This document shows positions 41,886-51,638 of a stretch of 64,000 nucleotides of DNA, in pieces. The notes under the pieces are model-generated. The model made no database searches. It saw only the letters and a list, made by a program, of their open reading frames with translations, and was not told the DNA's origin. Within the stretch, counting starts at the first letter, position 1; each line of letters starts with the position of its first letter. Origin of the DNA: Silvibacterium bohemicum (GTDB lineage Bacteria; Acidobacteriota; Terriglobia; Terriglobales; Acidobacteriaceae); assembly GCF_001006305.1 (NCBI RefSeq), contig NZ_LBHJ01000020.1:186001-250000 (forward strand). Reading direction: 5' to 3'. The position numbers and the translations under genes are program-made.

Positions 41886-42966
41886 ACTGCTCTTGCGGTC
41901 CTTTCAAGCCGGCTTCAACTTTGGGTAAGGAGATACGCAGTAATTCAGCAGCTTTGCTTAGGGAAACGAAATCCTCAGCTAAGGCTCGATAGCAAAGACG
42001 TTCGAAGCGTAGCGGGCATTCGCGTTGGCCTCTTTCGGAGGGAGGTTCAAGCTCATGTGGCTCTTGAGTCCGCCATCCGCGAGCGATGGTTTGAAACGCG
42101 TAGGTTAAGGTCGATTCACTGATGATGCCCACTTGTCTAAGGCGCATCACCAACGCTGCGCCGCTGACTCGATAAAGCCTCTTAAGGTCAATCAGCTCTC
42201 TGTAACCGAGGGCATTGCGTTGTTTGCCTGCTTCGCGCATCAAGTGCTCTCGCGGCATTAGGAACGCCCCTGCGAAGAGGTTCGCCGCCTTCTCTTCATC
42301 TTTGTCCGACAGGCAATCAGTGTCGATTAACCTGTGTAGCAATTCGTGCGCGAGGGTGAGACGTCGGCGCTCCAATGAGAACTTGCGATTGATCACAATC
42401 ACGGGAAGGCGGGGCTCTCCTTCTTCCCGAGACACCATACAAGTGAACCCTGACACCCGATCAGGAAGAGGAACGATCAGAACCTTCAGACCCTTTTCCT
42501 CGAGCAGTTCGGTCATGTTGGGGATCGGATCGATCCCGAGTTTCCATCTCTCTCTCACTTCTTTCGCGAGATCTTCCGCATCTGCGGGCGCATTCAATAC
42601 CTTCAGAGAGGCAAACGGAGACTTCCACTCCGCGCTGTCGAGTTCGAGCACATGCTCGATTTGGAGATACCGTTCGATCCATTCGAGCACCTCGGTCTCG
42701 ACTGCGGCACGATCGGAAGAGGTGGTATTTGCTTTGGTTCGGAACTCGACGCCAGAGAGGACGAGCCCCTGAGTGTCCATCAGATAGCTGACCGTTACCT
42801 TGAGTGCCTTGGCGAGAGCCAGGAGGACGCCAGAACTCGGAATATCCTCCCCGCGCTCATATTTGCCGATTGCCTGAGGGGTGACTCTGTCGTCCATGGC
42901 AGCAGCCAGATCCCGTAAGGAAAGCCCTGCTTTGCGGCGCGCCAGGCGAATTCGGTCAGCGATCAT
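41866..42966 (-). CDS. XRE helix-turn-helix plus ImmA/IrrE metallopeptidase protein
   Basis: A 366-residue protein with GAGGAGG directly upstream. Residues 1-70 are an XRE DNA-binding domain (IRLARRKAGLSLRDLAAAMD; QAIGKYERGEDIPSSGVLLA). Residues ~150-260 hold the ImmA/IrrE peptidase with the zinc motif LTLAHELLHRLIDT and the downstream Glu region EEKAANLFAGAFLMP. A C-terminal helical part with a second HTH-like segment (DFVSLSKAAELLRIS) follows. It probably represses its own operon and cleaves a partner, and pairs with the PIN protein. It may also influence the graspetide genes downstream. Confidence 0.88.
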   Translation of the reverse strand: MIADRIRLARRKAGLSLRDLAAAMDDRVTPQAIGKYERGEDIPSSGVLLALAKALKVTVSYLMDTQGLVLSGVEFRTKANTTSSDRAAVETEVLEWIERYLQIEHVLELDSAEWKSPFASLKVLNAPADAEDLAKEVRERWKLGIDPIPNMTELLEEKGLKVLIVPLPDRVSGFTCMVSREEGEPRLPVIVINRKFSLERRRLTLAHELLHRLIDTDCLSDKDEEKAANLFAGAFLMPREHLMREAGKQRNALGYRELIDLKRLYRVSGAALVMRLRQVGIISESTLTYAFQTIARGWRTQEPHELEPPSERGQRECPLRFERLCYRALAEDFVSLSKAAELLRISLPKVEAGLKGPQEQYADHHQ

Positions 42967-43084
42967 TTGGTCCTCCTCGGTTTACATTTATCAATATAGC
43001 GTATCTATTGTAAACTAGATGCAGGCTTCCCGGCCGGGCCGCTTCATTGGTTCGATAGGAGATGCCTAAAGGTAGGCGACAGCT

Positions 43085-44875
43085 ATGAAGCCTGGTTTGT
43101 ACATCAGTTTTTCCGACCTTTTTGACCGTCGGCCTGCCATGGCTGAACTGGTTACGGTCCTCCGTGGAGTACCGCTTCGCCATGCGACACACATCCTGTC
43201 GTACATGGATCTTCTGGTGCGGGCGGCCATGCAGGAGAAGGGGTGGGAGACCTTCGCCAAAATTCAGGAGAAACTCGTAGCTGGCCATCTGGACGATGAG
43301 TGCTTCAACCGTCTCAAGCAGCGCCTCCCGTTCGCTCGCTGTGAGGATCGACCGATCTTCCTTCCTCATTGTATTTTGAACGTTTTGCGAATCGTCCTGA
43401 CGGAAGGTGACCCAGCACCGATGCCGAAGGATGAGGACGACGAGCGAATCAGGTATCTGATGGGGCGGGCCTGCTTGATGATGAACGACCTTCTCGTCAG
43501 CGTGAAGGAAGCGCAAGCCCTGGCTACTGGGACTGCGGATACGATGCGTATCGAACTTATGGTCCAGACACTGGCCGGGTTTGAACTGGCCAATGCGCCA
43601 AAATCCGACCATCTGATGCCACGGCTGGAGGTCATGTACCGCACTCTGCTGCGGGATCCGGCGGTAAAGGGCCGGATAGCCCAACAGTACCGAGGATTCG
43701 ACTTTGAATCCGAGTTTCAGAGAGGAGTTGGCATCTCCCTGGAGCGGTGGCTTCTGGTCGTGTTTGCGATCTACGCTTATTTTTCCAACATCGGTTCGCC
43801 CCTTGATGCAGATCCGAACTACATGCAGATCAATCCATCGATTTTTCGAGGAGAGTCAGGGATTACACAGGAAGAACTCGAGATTGTCCTTGGTACCATA
43901 TCGAGCACGACCGAAGAGATCCGTGCCAAGATTCTCGCAGAGGCACAGACGGATCCGCGATACGACCTGGTGTCGTTCCGTTCTGCACCTCTCGTCAGGT
44001 TAGAGCCGCAAAAGCTAGTGCCCACCGACACGACTTTTATTTTGGAGAAGTGTCACACCGGTGTGCAATGGGTACTACACGACGCCCTTCCGGCTAAGAT
44101 GCGGCAGACGCTGTTCAATGTCTGGGGCGTGCTCTTCGAAGAATACGTGCATTGGCTTTTCAAGGGCATGAAGACGACTCTTCCGATCCTGTACGTCCCT
44201 TCGCCAAGATTCGCCGAGAGTCAGAATGAGTCCTTCGACGGCGTACTGCTGAAGGAAGGCGTACTCGTGGCTTGTGAATATAAGGGAGGCTTCCTCGCCA
44301 GGAATGCGCGCTATTCTGGCGACTCATCCGTGTTCCTGCATGATCTGCACAAGAAATTCGCAGATGGCTGCAAACAGCTTGCGGCCAATATCGGTGCGGC
44401 CTTCGCTGAGGATGACAAGAGCAGAAAGAACATTGAAGGCCTGCACCTCGGAGGCATTCGCGCAGTTGTACCCATGTTGGTTCTGCAGGATCATATATTC
44501 CGAGTGCCATTCCTCAACTGGTATCTGAATCGCCAGTTCCAGGATGAGCTACGGCAGTATGCGATTCGACCCGGGGTGATAATCCGGCCACTCACCGTAG
44601 TGGGCATCCACGACCTTGAAAGCATGATTCACTCGGTCGAAGCAGAGAATTTTGATTTCATCTATGCCCTGCACAATCGAACCGTTAGGGACGAGGAGGT
44701 GCTGTCGGAACTACACGAATGGCTTTCAACCTACAAAGATTTTGGACGCAAAGCATCGCCCAGACTTGCTGCGATACTTGACAGTCTCTTTGAAACGATC
44801 ACGGGTTATCTCTTCCCAAGAGCTGGGAGAACAAATCCCAGTGGAAGTCCACCGGCAGAGAGTTCCGCCGCGTAA
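43085..44875 (+). CDS. Large protein of unknown function with PD-(D/E)xK-like motif
   Basis: A 596-residue protein with no membrane segment. The first ~280 residues are helical (MAELVTVLRGVPLRHATHIL; MRIELMVQTLAGFELANAPK). In the second half, NESFDGVLLKEGVLVACEYK, near residue 380, has the D-x(n)-E-x-K look of a nuclease core, followed by GGF and a helix. It is divergent from the XRE-ImmA gene and followed by a SEC-C protein gene. Location in an island suggests a defence or conflict role; this is inference and the nuclease call needs structural support. Confidence 0.6.
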   Translation: MKPGLYISFSDLFDRRPAMAELVTVLRGVPLRHATHILSYMDLLVRAAMQEKGWETFAKIQEKLVAGHLDDECFNRLKQRLPFARCEDRPIFLPHCILNVLRIVLTEGDPAPMPKDEDDERIRYLMGRACLMMNDLLVSVKEAQALATGTADTMRIELMVQTLAGFELANAPKSDHLMPRLEVMYRTLLRDPAVKGRIAQQYRGFDFESEFQRGVGISLERWLLVVFAIYAYFSNIGSPLDADPNYMQINPSIFRGESGITQEELEIVLGTISSTTEEIRAKILAEAQTDPRYDLVSFRSAPLVRLEPQKLVPTDTTFILEKCHTGVQWVLHDALPAKMRQTLFNVWGVLFEEYVHWLFKGMKTTLPILYVPSPRFAESQNESFDGVLLKEGVLVACEYKGGFLARNARYSGDSSVFLHDLHKKFADGCKQLAANIGAAFAEDDKSRKNIEGLHLGGIRAVVPMLVLQDHIFRVPFLNWYLNRQFQDELRQYAIRPGVIIRPLTVVGIHDLESMIHSVEAENFDFIYALHNRTVRDEEVLSELHEWLSTYKDFGRKASPRLAAILDSLFETITGYLFPRAGRTNPSGSPPAESSAA

Positions 44876-44938
44876 CCTGCAGTCAATCATCCACCGCGGA
44901 AGTTAGATTGTACGATCCGCATGGCGGAGACATCGCCT

Positions 44939-46057
44939 ATGACACAGAAGCCAGGACGCAACGACCCCTGCTGGTGCGGGTCAGGCAAGAAATATAAGAA
45001 GTGCCACATCGACCGCAAGGACCAGGAGGCTGTGCGGCCGTGGGAGGTCGATGCGCATTTTCGGAAGCGGGGCAACAAGGGCGAGTGCCTCCATGTGGGC
45101 GCGACGGCCGGAAGCATCTGCTGCCAGCCTGCGATTGGCTCTCATACCGTTGTCAGGAAGATGCTGAAACGGATCGCGAGGAACGGCCACGTCTATCACC
45201 AGTCGGCAACCATGCAAGACCTGGAAAAAGCACAGGGCAAGTTGCAGATCAAGCTGATCGGGGTCAACGATGCGTCAGTGTTGCCAATCTTCTGCGAGCC
45301 GCACGATTCGGGCGCGTTTTCCCCTTTGGAGCAGGCACCGTTTACCGGCAGCAGAGAACAATGCTTCTTGCTGGCCTACCGCGCTCTCTGCCATGAATTT
45401 ACGAAAAAACGATATGCGCTGAACTCCGTGCCCGTGCTTAAAGGATTCGACCGGGGAAAGGCATTGCCGGAGCAGGTGAAGATTCAGGCGATGTTGAGCG
45501 TCCTTGCCGAAGCATATAAAGCCTCAGTGCGCGATATGGAAACACATAAGCAGAAGTTTGACTCCATGCTCCTGGCCCACGACTATTCGGAGCTGCAAGG
45601 ATTCATGGTGACGTTTGAGGGTGCGCCCGAGATTCTGTGCGCGGGCGGCCTCTTTCCCGAATGCGACTTCGCCGGGAAACCGCTTCAATACCTGGGGGAT
45701 TTTACCAAGACGCTGGAGCAGGTTACATTTTCGCTCATCGCCACCGAGCGGGGAGGAGCATTCATTTTCGCGTGGCACGAAAGCAGCAAGGACGCTTGTC
45801 AGCCGCTGGCGGCTTCCTTGGACGCACTCCCGGACGCCGACCTGCCTCACGCCATCGTGCGATTCGTATTTGAGTTTTGCGAGAACCGTTATTTCAAGCC
45901 AGAGTGGTGGGATGGAGCGGATCAAAAAATCAAGGATGCCCTCACCGGCCGGTTCGATATCGCGGCTTCAAGCGACAAAGCCCGCTCCCCAGCCTGCCTG
46001 CTTGACGACGGTGTACGCGCCGTTTCATGGAAAGTTACTGGCAGGGCATGGCTGTAA
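44939..46057 (+). CDS. SEC-C zinc-finger protein of unknown function
   Basis: A 372-residue protein from ATG at 44939 (GGAGA 8 bases upstream; an ATG at 44921 has no site). The N-terminus is a SEC-C metal-binding motif, GRNDPCWCGSGKKYKKCH, near residues 6-23. A second Cys/His part follows (GECLHVGATAGSICCQPAIG; SHTVV). The central region (LAYRALCHEFTKKRYALN) and the C-terminal domain are uncharacterised. SEC-C domains attach to varied proteins, often to bind protein or RNA partners. The function is unknown. Confidence 0.7.
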   Translation: MTQKPGRNDPCWCGSGKKYKKCHIDRKDQEAVRPWEVDAHFRKRGNKGECLHVGATAGSICCQPAIGSHTVVRKMLKRIARNGHVYHQSATMQDLEKAQGKLQIKLIGVNDASVLPIFCEPHDSGAFSPLEQAPFTGSREQCFLLAYRALCHEFTKKRYALNSVPVLKGFDRGKALPEQVKIQAMLSVLAEAYKASVRDMETHKQKFDSMLLAHDYSELQGFMVTFEGAPEILCAGGLFPECDFAGKPLQYLGDFTKTLEQVTFSLIATERGGAFIFAWHESSKDACQPLAASLDALPDADLPHAIVRFVFEFCENRYFKPEWWDGADQKIKDALTGRFDIAASSDKARSPACLLDDGVRAVSWKVTGRAWL

Positions 46058-46064
46058 GGCGATG

Positions 46065-46688
46065 CTACTTGAGGCCAAGCAGCTCAAGGAATTTCTGCGG
46101 ATCCGAGGAAGGAGGCCGCTGCTCGACATGCGGTAAGTAGCGTGACGAGTCCGGCCCCCAGTCGAAGTACAGACCCGTTCCTGGTTCCTTGAGCGAAGCA
46201 CCGATGTCACGCGAGATCTCCAGTGTCTGCGAAAAAAGCCTCGTCTGAGCCTTGTCGCCGAGCAAGTGCGCAAACACTTCCAGCTTGTACCGTCCCTCCG
46301 TGAAATGAAAGGAATTCTCATCTCTCGGAGCAAGGAAGTGATGATTGGCTGCGATGCCTGTTTCACCCACGAACAAGCCGCTCCCCCGGACAAGCTTGTC
46401 GTCACCATAGACCCAGATGTTGAAGTTCTGGTGTGTCTCATTGCGCGAGAGCGCAATGTGCATGCTCTCGATAACGCGACCCCGCTTGGCGGTTGAGAAC
46501 AGAAGGGTGCGCAGGAAGATTTTCGGCAGAGGCGTCTCGTTTTGTGAACGAGGAGTATCAGGACCGAAGAAGATGACCGTAGGTTGGGTCATTTCGACGG
46601 TGCCACGCCGGAACAGCGTCAACCAGGCCGTCACCGATGAAACCGCGAGCGCCAAAGCAGAAACGGTGATCGAGAATGGGTCAGCCAT
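46065..46688 (-). CDS. Membrane-anchored hypothetical protein
   Basis: A 207-residue protein from ATG at 46688 with AGG upstream; the longer frame to 46889 overlaps the preceding gene and has unlikely composition. One N-terminal helix (SITVSALALAVSSVTAWLTL) precedes a beta-rich body (LRTLLFSTAKRGRVIESMHI; YKLEVFAHLLGDKAQTRLFS). The family is unknown. It starts 5 bases after the 92-residue gene upstream and converges with the SEC-C gene. Confidence 0.65.
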   Translation of the reverse strand: MADPFSITVSALALAVSSVTAWLTLFRRGTVEMTQPTVIFFGPDTPRSQNETPLPKIFLRTLLFSTAKRGRVIESMHIALSRNETHQNFNIWVYGDDKLVRGSGLFVGETGIAANHHFLAPRDENSFHFTEGRYKLEVFAHLLGDKAQTRLFSQTLEISRDIGASLKEPGTGLYFDWGPDSSRYLPHVEQRPPSSDPQKFLELLGLK

Positions 46689-46693
46689 ACGGC

Positions 46694-46972
46694 CTATCCA
46701 ACCGACTGTCGCGTGTACCGTTGGAACGCGACTTCCTTGTAGCCGTCTTCCGGTCGCTGAAGCTCGGCTGAAAAGTGCCCCTTGCGGCGGTTGAGTTCCT
46801 GTTCGATTTCTGGCCGATCCAACTCGGCAAGGATGTTGTCTTTCATGATGTCTAGGGCGGATTCTGCCGTGGCGAAGTTTCTGATCCACAGCGTTTGGCC
46901 GTTATCCTCTCGAATGACCGCCAGGGCGTGATTCTCAGGACCGTGGCTGATATAAAGACCGTCTTCGTACAT
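46694..46972 (-). CDS. Hypothetical 92-residue protein
   Basis: A small cytoplasmic protein starting MYEDGLYISHGPENHALAVI and continuing EDNGQTLWIRNFATAESALD, with a charged helical C-terminus. GAGG lies 9 bases before the ATG at 46972. It sits immediately upstream of the membrane-anchored protein gene. I recognise no family. Confidence 0.55.
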   Translation of the reverse strand: MYEDGLYISHGPENHALAVIREDNGQTLWIRNFATAESALDIMKDNILAELDRPEIEQELNRRKGHFSAELQRPEDGYKEVAFQRYTRQSVG

Positions 46973-47288
46973 GGACCGTTACCTCTATCAAATTCTCTCA
47001 TCGCGCCTGCGAAAAGGCACAACACAAGTTTATGTGTCATATGCGGAGGTACAGCGAACATTGCGTATTTCACGATCGTACTGGGACTTGCTGCAGGCCA
47101 CAAAGTAGAGTTGGCCACCAACCTGGCGTCACTCATGCTCAGCGTCAATTATATGTGTGATCGGCTAAGACAGAGGTTTCAAGTCATCGTCGCCGACTCA
47201 AGGAAATGCTGATTTCGAAGGACAACCTGGTCGGCGCAATTCCTAACATAGATCACACCCGTCGCCGAACCCAGCATGGAAAGCGATC
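46973..47288. other. Intergenic region, nothing certain
   Basis: About 316 bases. A plus frame ending at 47212 contains LCVICGGTANIAYFTIVLGL and looks protein-like, but it has no start codon outside the antisense of the 92-residue gene. I do not call it. Confidence 0.3.
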
Positions 47289-47954
47289 TCATGCCTGCGG
47301 CACGGCGTCACCGGCAAGGACCACAAACCAAAGTCCCCGCACAAACATCTCGATCTGCAAATAGGCGTCAGCCTTCGTGGGCACGATCCATGGGGCGTTG
47401 ACGATGAACTGAGCCGCGTCGTCGGTGCATACGGTGAGGACTACAAATACATTTCCAGGAAGCGACGCTTCGCCTGCGAGGTACTGGCGGATCGGTTCTT
47501 CGTGGGTGCCGAGCGACGCTGTCGTGCTCTGGCCTCTCAGGGTTTTCCATTCCTTGACCGCGCCTCGCCACGCCACGCTGAGGGCGTAGTAGGTGAGGGC
47601 CTCGATATCGACTCCCATCGAACGTCCGGAATAGACCGCAAGATTCTTATACGTCTCCATTGGCTCGGTCACCTTCATGGTATTCAACAGAGGAAAGGTG
47701 CCGCCGCGGTTAATCAGCGATAGCGCCGGTGCCTCGCCAAACTTTGCGATCCCCTCCTCGCACTCTCGGCAGAGCAAATGCGCGACCAGCTGGCGCGGGT
47801 TTTGGGTGATCAACTCAGGAGTGAAGATAATCTGCCCGCCGGGCGATTCACGATTCATCAACCGATGAATGGCTTTTCCGAGATAGTGGCTTCTGCAAAG
47901 CTGCCGGTGCCGTAAGCACAGCGCGCAGGTTCCGAGGACAGGCTTCCTGCTCAT
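47289..47954 (-). CDS. Zinc-knuckle protein (HNH-endonuclease-like, island cargo)
   Basis: A 221-residue protein. The N-terminus has two paired cysteine knuckles, GTCALCLRHRQLCRSHYLGK and LCRECEEGIAKFGEAP, with a histidine (SHYL) between, as in HNH-like zinc-binding proteins. The remaining part is mixed (YALSVAWRGAVKEWKTLRGQ) and of unknown function. No clear catalytic HNH histidine-asparagine set can be fixed by eye. It lies alone on the minus strand in the island. Confidence 0.55.
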   Translation of the reverse strand: MSRKPVLGTCALCLRHRQLCRSHYLGKAIHRLMNRESPGGQIIFTPELITQNPRQLVAHLLCRECEEGIAKFGEAPALSLINRGGTFPLLNTMKVTEPMETYKNLAVYSGRSMGVDIEALTYYALSVAWRGAVKEWKTLRGQSTTASLGTHEEPIRQYLAGEASLPGNVFVVLTVCTDDAAQFIVNAPWIVPTKADAYLQIEMFVRGLWFVVLAGDAVPQA

Positions 47955-48143
47955 AACTCATCGTCTCACGTATCGTGGATTGCATGACCCGGGTGGTAGG
48001 AACGCCAACGATGTTCGGCTGCGGATTCGGCATATCGGACGTGCGCGTTAGCTGTTGCCGAGTATAAAATCTGCCAGTATTTACCGGTCTGAAGTCTCGC
48101 AACGCCGAATACTGAGCATTCGGCCTTAATCAGGTCAAAGCGT

Positions 48144-51100
48144 TTAAAGTTTGGACCTACCGGGAACGAGCGTGAAGGTCGCACTCATCAGCTTTTCTCT
48201 GAGTGACTGGGGCACTGATGCACCCAGTCCATCGGCAACATCAATGAGAACACAGCCTAGTTCTCCTCGACCACCATGCTCCTGAATGACCTTCACAAGG
48301 CTGGCAGGACGCTGAAAATTGAAGCCGTTCGCCAAAACATAATTACTCCAGGCGTTCGCAACGATTGACGCAAACACGCTTCCAACTCCCCAGAACGGGG
48401 CAAGGGACATTGTCAACCACCTCGCCCATTTTACTTGGGCGGTCAATATGTCGACAGTGCGTTCATCTCTCACAGCGAGCAGGCCGAATGACCGGAGCAA
48501 GTTTGCAGCCTGCCCGATATGGTCCTCCGAGGCGTTCTCCTCAGAGGCAAAGTCGGCGTAGTGCAAAGTCCCGTTCCTGACGGAGTAAAGCACTCGCTGC
48601 GCTTCTTCCCAGGGTGCAGGCACGCTGGCAATTTCGCGCTGCGCAGTACAAGCTCGAACCAGTTCCTCAATACGTTCCATGCCACGCGCACGGTCATTCA
48701 AGATTTCAGCGGTTACGCCGATGAGGCTCGGCAGAAGACCCAAAATTACAGTGTTAGACTCTGTCCGCACGGGGTCAAGGGAAGGAAGACGCAGCCGGAG
48801 CAATCGCGGGTTGTCCCGAACGACGGCCTCGGGGAACTCAATTGGATCGGATTTGGCGAGGCTTCGAACTCCGTCTGCAACCGCATCTATGGCCTCACGA
48901 TAACGAGACTGTTCGAGGGCATACGGCGCGGCTTGAAGCCGGAAACCGTTGCCTTGATTCGACTGACCGAACTGCACGGCGCAGTCATACGTGGTCTGCG
49001 CCCATTCGGCAGCCTCTCTGAACCGTCCCAGCTTCTCTGCAAACCAGGTCATGTTCCCGGGCAAAACAAAGAGGATCTTGTCGGAGTAGCGGTCGGATAT
49101 GTCAGCGTAGTCCGTGATGAACATCCCGAGATCGGGTTTTACCAGAGAAGTGCCGCCGAACTCTGAATCCTGTCCGAAGCGATTCCCCCAATAAGCGGTG
49201 TGATTGGCGATGAGCACATAGATTTGTTTCCATCTTGGTGATTCCTCCCGCGCTTCAAGGGTCGCTCGGACCACATGCGTCCATTCATCGAAGAGCGCTT
49301 GCTCGCCCTCGGTAAGCCACAGAAATGTGGCGAGTTCCGCTCGCGCTCTGATTCTGCCGAGGGGCGAACGAAAATCGCCGTCTTCAGCAAGTTGAACGGC
49401 TTCATAAAATGGAGCGGCATCCGGACGACCCGCGCGATAAAGTGCATGACCGTACCGCAGTAGATTGGACTGACGATGTGGAGTGAGATGCTTCTCGTGA
49501 TATTCAACGCCTCGCCCTAGCCATGGCAATGCATCAGCCCAACGATCGACGTCCGTAAGCCAGAGTCCAGTGCCTTGGGCGACGAGGAATCGACCCGCAG
49601 CTGCATTCGGTCCTATATGGGCGGAGAAGAACGCCTCAGCTTGCCGTATGGCCTCTTCCGCATCTCCTATGTGGACGATTCGAATCGCTTGCGCTGCGCG
49701 GAGAAGTCCACCAGAGACAAGGCTGGAGTCCCAGCGAGACACCACTGTTTCGAGTTCGCCGATCAAGCGCGTCAGGCCGGCCCAGTCCCGCTTCTGTTCC
49801 GGCAGCTCCTGCTCTTCTATCCAGAGTGAATCAAACATGCGGCATGCCGATTCAGGCGCAAATCGCTCTGCCATCATTGCGCGCCGCTCTTCCTCGCTGA
49901 GAGCATCGACTGCAGCGACCCACTGTCTGACACCATCGCGGGATCGAATCTGCATGGCAACGGACCAAAAGAATTCACTGGAAGAATGGCCCCGAAACGC
50001 CTTCAAAATCCTGGGGTCTGAAATCCGAGACTGCATCTCGATCGATTCCGTGATGAACGGTAGTGCTTCGATGGGACTCTTTGAAACCAGTTGGAGTGCG
50101 ATGGCGGACAGAGATGCGAATACCATCACCGGTTCCGAGATTGTCTCCTTCGCTTTCATCAGGTCACGGAGATCTGCGAGTTGTGTGCCGTAGCCCTGTC
50201 CGCGCTGTATCGCGATGGCAACCTGCATCCCGCGGATACAAATCTTCAATCCGAGGTTCATCTGCGTCGGCAACGGCAAACCCTTCCAGAGCGACAGCAG
50301 GTTGCCTGGCTCTACATCGGGTCCCGCATTGAGTAACGAATAGAGAGCCCTAAGCAATATGCTTCCTGCTTGGTCATACTCTTCCGCAATCACCAAATGG
50401 CTGATGACAGAATTTGTTTCTAACTGGTTGAGCTTCTTGCGCGAGAGGATCCACCCGGCCACCCTCTTATGTACTTTGTTCCTGACAGCTGCGGCCAAGT
50501 TATTATCGCCAAGTGCGGCAATCAGCGGGGAGGTCCTCCACTGTGTAGTCCCTTGTTGCTGCAGCCATCGACCGGACAGCTTTGAGAGCCGCGCAAGCGC
50601 TTCTGGTATCTCTGGTTCTATACGTGCAATTTCGAGTGCCTCTGACTCGGTGAAGTCCCGCATCACAGCGTTTAGCCGGAAAAGCAGTTCGCGCGTCTTT
50701 GCAGTTTCTGTTGAAAGAAGCCTTCGCTGGACCTCGTTTTTTAGGTCAGAAGCAAACGCCTGGCCAATGAGGCCTTGCCACACGTCGTCGCTAAGAACCC
50801 ATTCATTGTCCGTCAGAAACTCTACAAGCAGTGCGGTCAAATCAGGATGGCCCTGCGTCAGACCAAGAACTACGCCCCTGAACTGGCTATGGTTCACCGC
50901 GGCTGGCGCTCCATAGGTAACGAGTAGTTCTCGCACTTCGTCATCATCATATGAGGGGACCGGCACAACTTCGAACTCCGACCGAAGCTGCAACGGGAGT
51001 GGATAAAGCGAACAACATATGAGCTTTATGTTTCCGCTAGCCGCGGCTCGGGCGAGTACAGCTAGGCGTGTGACGAAAGACGGATCGGCCGCGCTTTGGT

Positions 51101-51635
51101 CGATATTGTCGAGGACGACTGCCAGATCTTTGTCGAGTTTGCCAACAACCTTCCCAAAGTCCGGTCTTCGATTGGAGCGAAGGTTGATTTGATCCGAAAG
51201 AACGGATTCGAGTACGGAGCCGGGGCGCAGATCACCATTTGCTTGAAAATCAATCCAAATGAGACGCGTTGCTTTTTCTGTAGTCGCTCTGGCAAGCTCT
51301 GACCTCCCGGAACCGGAATCTCCTCGTAAAAGAACAGGTTTGGGCTTTGATAGAGCTCCGCTCACCAACGACGACAGGCGAGCTCTTGATATACGCCGGT
51401 TCGGTGCCGTGGGTGCACCTGTGACGATGAGATCGGCTTCCTTTTCGATCTTCGACACAGGAAGTGTGTTTGCGCCAGCCGATGCCTGAACGGCTTCAAG
51501 CACCGCAGCCAAGACTTCCGGCGGCGCGTCCTTGTCCACATTGAAGACATTGATCGTAGACGAAGCCCCATACGTCGCCTGAGCGATGTATGTCCCGGAG
51601 GCCTGTTGCGTCGATTGGAATGGCTTCTTCGGCAA
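48144..51635 (-). CDS. STAND-type NTPase with TPR-like C-terminus
   Basis: A 1163-residue protein from TTG at 51635, three bases after the 133-residue gene stop. The short N-terminus (GTYIAQATYGASSTINVFNV) resembles the tail of the small partner. The NTPase domain has Walker A KPVLLRGDSGSGRSELARAT near residue 98 and Walker B DLAVVLDNID near residue 168, with a winged-helix segment after it. From about residue 400 to the end are helical repeats, probably TPR-like sensors. The design is that of prokaryotic STAND (NLR-like) immune or apoptosis-type switches. No effector domain is seen in this chain, so the partner may carry that job. Confidence 0.75.
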   Translation of the reverse strand: MPKKPFQSTQQASGTYIAQATYGASSTINVFNVDKDAPPEVLAAVLEAVQASAGANTLPVSKIEKEADLIVTGAPTAPNRRISRARLSSLVSGALSKPKPVLLRGDSGSGRSELARATTEKATRLIWIDFQANGDLRPGSVLESVLSDQINLRSNRRPDFGKVVGKLDKDLAVVLDNIDQSAADPSFVTRLAVLARAAASGNIKLICCSLYPLPLQLRSEFEVVPVPSYDDDEVRELLVTYGAPAAVNHSQFRGVVLGLTQGHPDLTALLVEFLTDNEWVLSDDVWQGLIGQAFASDLKNEVQRRLLSTETAKTRELLFRLNAVMRDFTESEALEIARIEPEIPEALARLSKLSGRWLQQQGTTQWRTSPLIAALGDNNLAAAVRNKVHKRVAGWILSRKKLNQLETNSVISHLVIAEEYDQAGSILLRALYSLLNAGPDVEPGNLLSLWKGLPLPTQMNLGLKICIRGMQVAIAIQRGQGYGTQLADLRDLMKAKETISEPVMVFASLSAIALQLVSKSPIEALPFITESIEMQSRISDPRILKAFRGHSSSEFFWSVAMQIRSRDGVRQWVAAVDALSEEERRAMMAERFAPESACRMFDSLWIEEQELPEQKRDWAGLTRLIGELETVVSRWDSSLVSGGLLRAAQAIRIVHIGDAEEAIRQAEAFFSAHIGPNAAAGRFLVAQGTGLWLTDVDRWADALPWLGRGVEYHEKHLTPHRQSNLLRYGHALYRAGRPDAAPFYEAVQLAEDGDFRSPLGRIRARAELATFLWLTEGEQALFDEWTHVVRATLEAREESPRWKQIYVLIANHTAYWGNRFGQDSEFGGTSLVKPDLGMFITDYADISDRYSDKILFVLPGNMTWFAEKLGRFREAAEWAQTTYDCAVQFGQSNQGNGFRLQAAPYALEQSRYREAIDAVADGVRSLAKSDPIEFPEAVVRDNPRLLRLRLPSLDPVRTESNTVILGLLPSLIGVTAEILNDRARGMERIEELVRACTAQREIASVPAPWEEAQRVLYSVRNGTLHYADFASEENASEDHIGQAANLLRSFGLLAVRDERTVDILTAQVKWARWLTMSLAPFWGVGSVFASIVANAWSNYVLANGFNFQRPASLVKVIQEHGGRGELGCVLIDVADGLGASVPQSLREKLMSATFTLVPGRSKL

Positions 51636-51638
51636 GAA

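Noticed and set aside
46895-47212. Plus-strand frame with CVICGG and a hydrophobic segment
   Set aside because: The plausible part has no start codon outside the antisense of the 92-residue gene, and no ribosome site.
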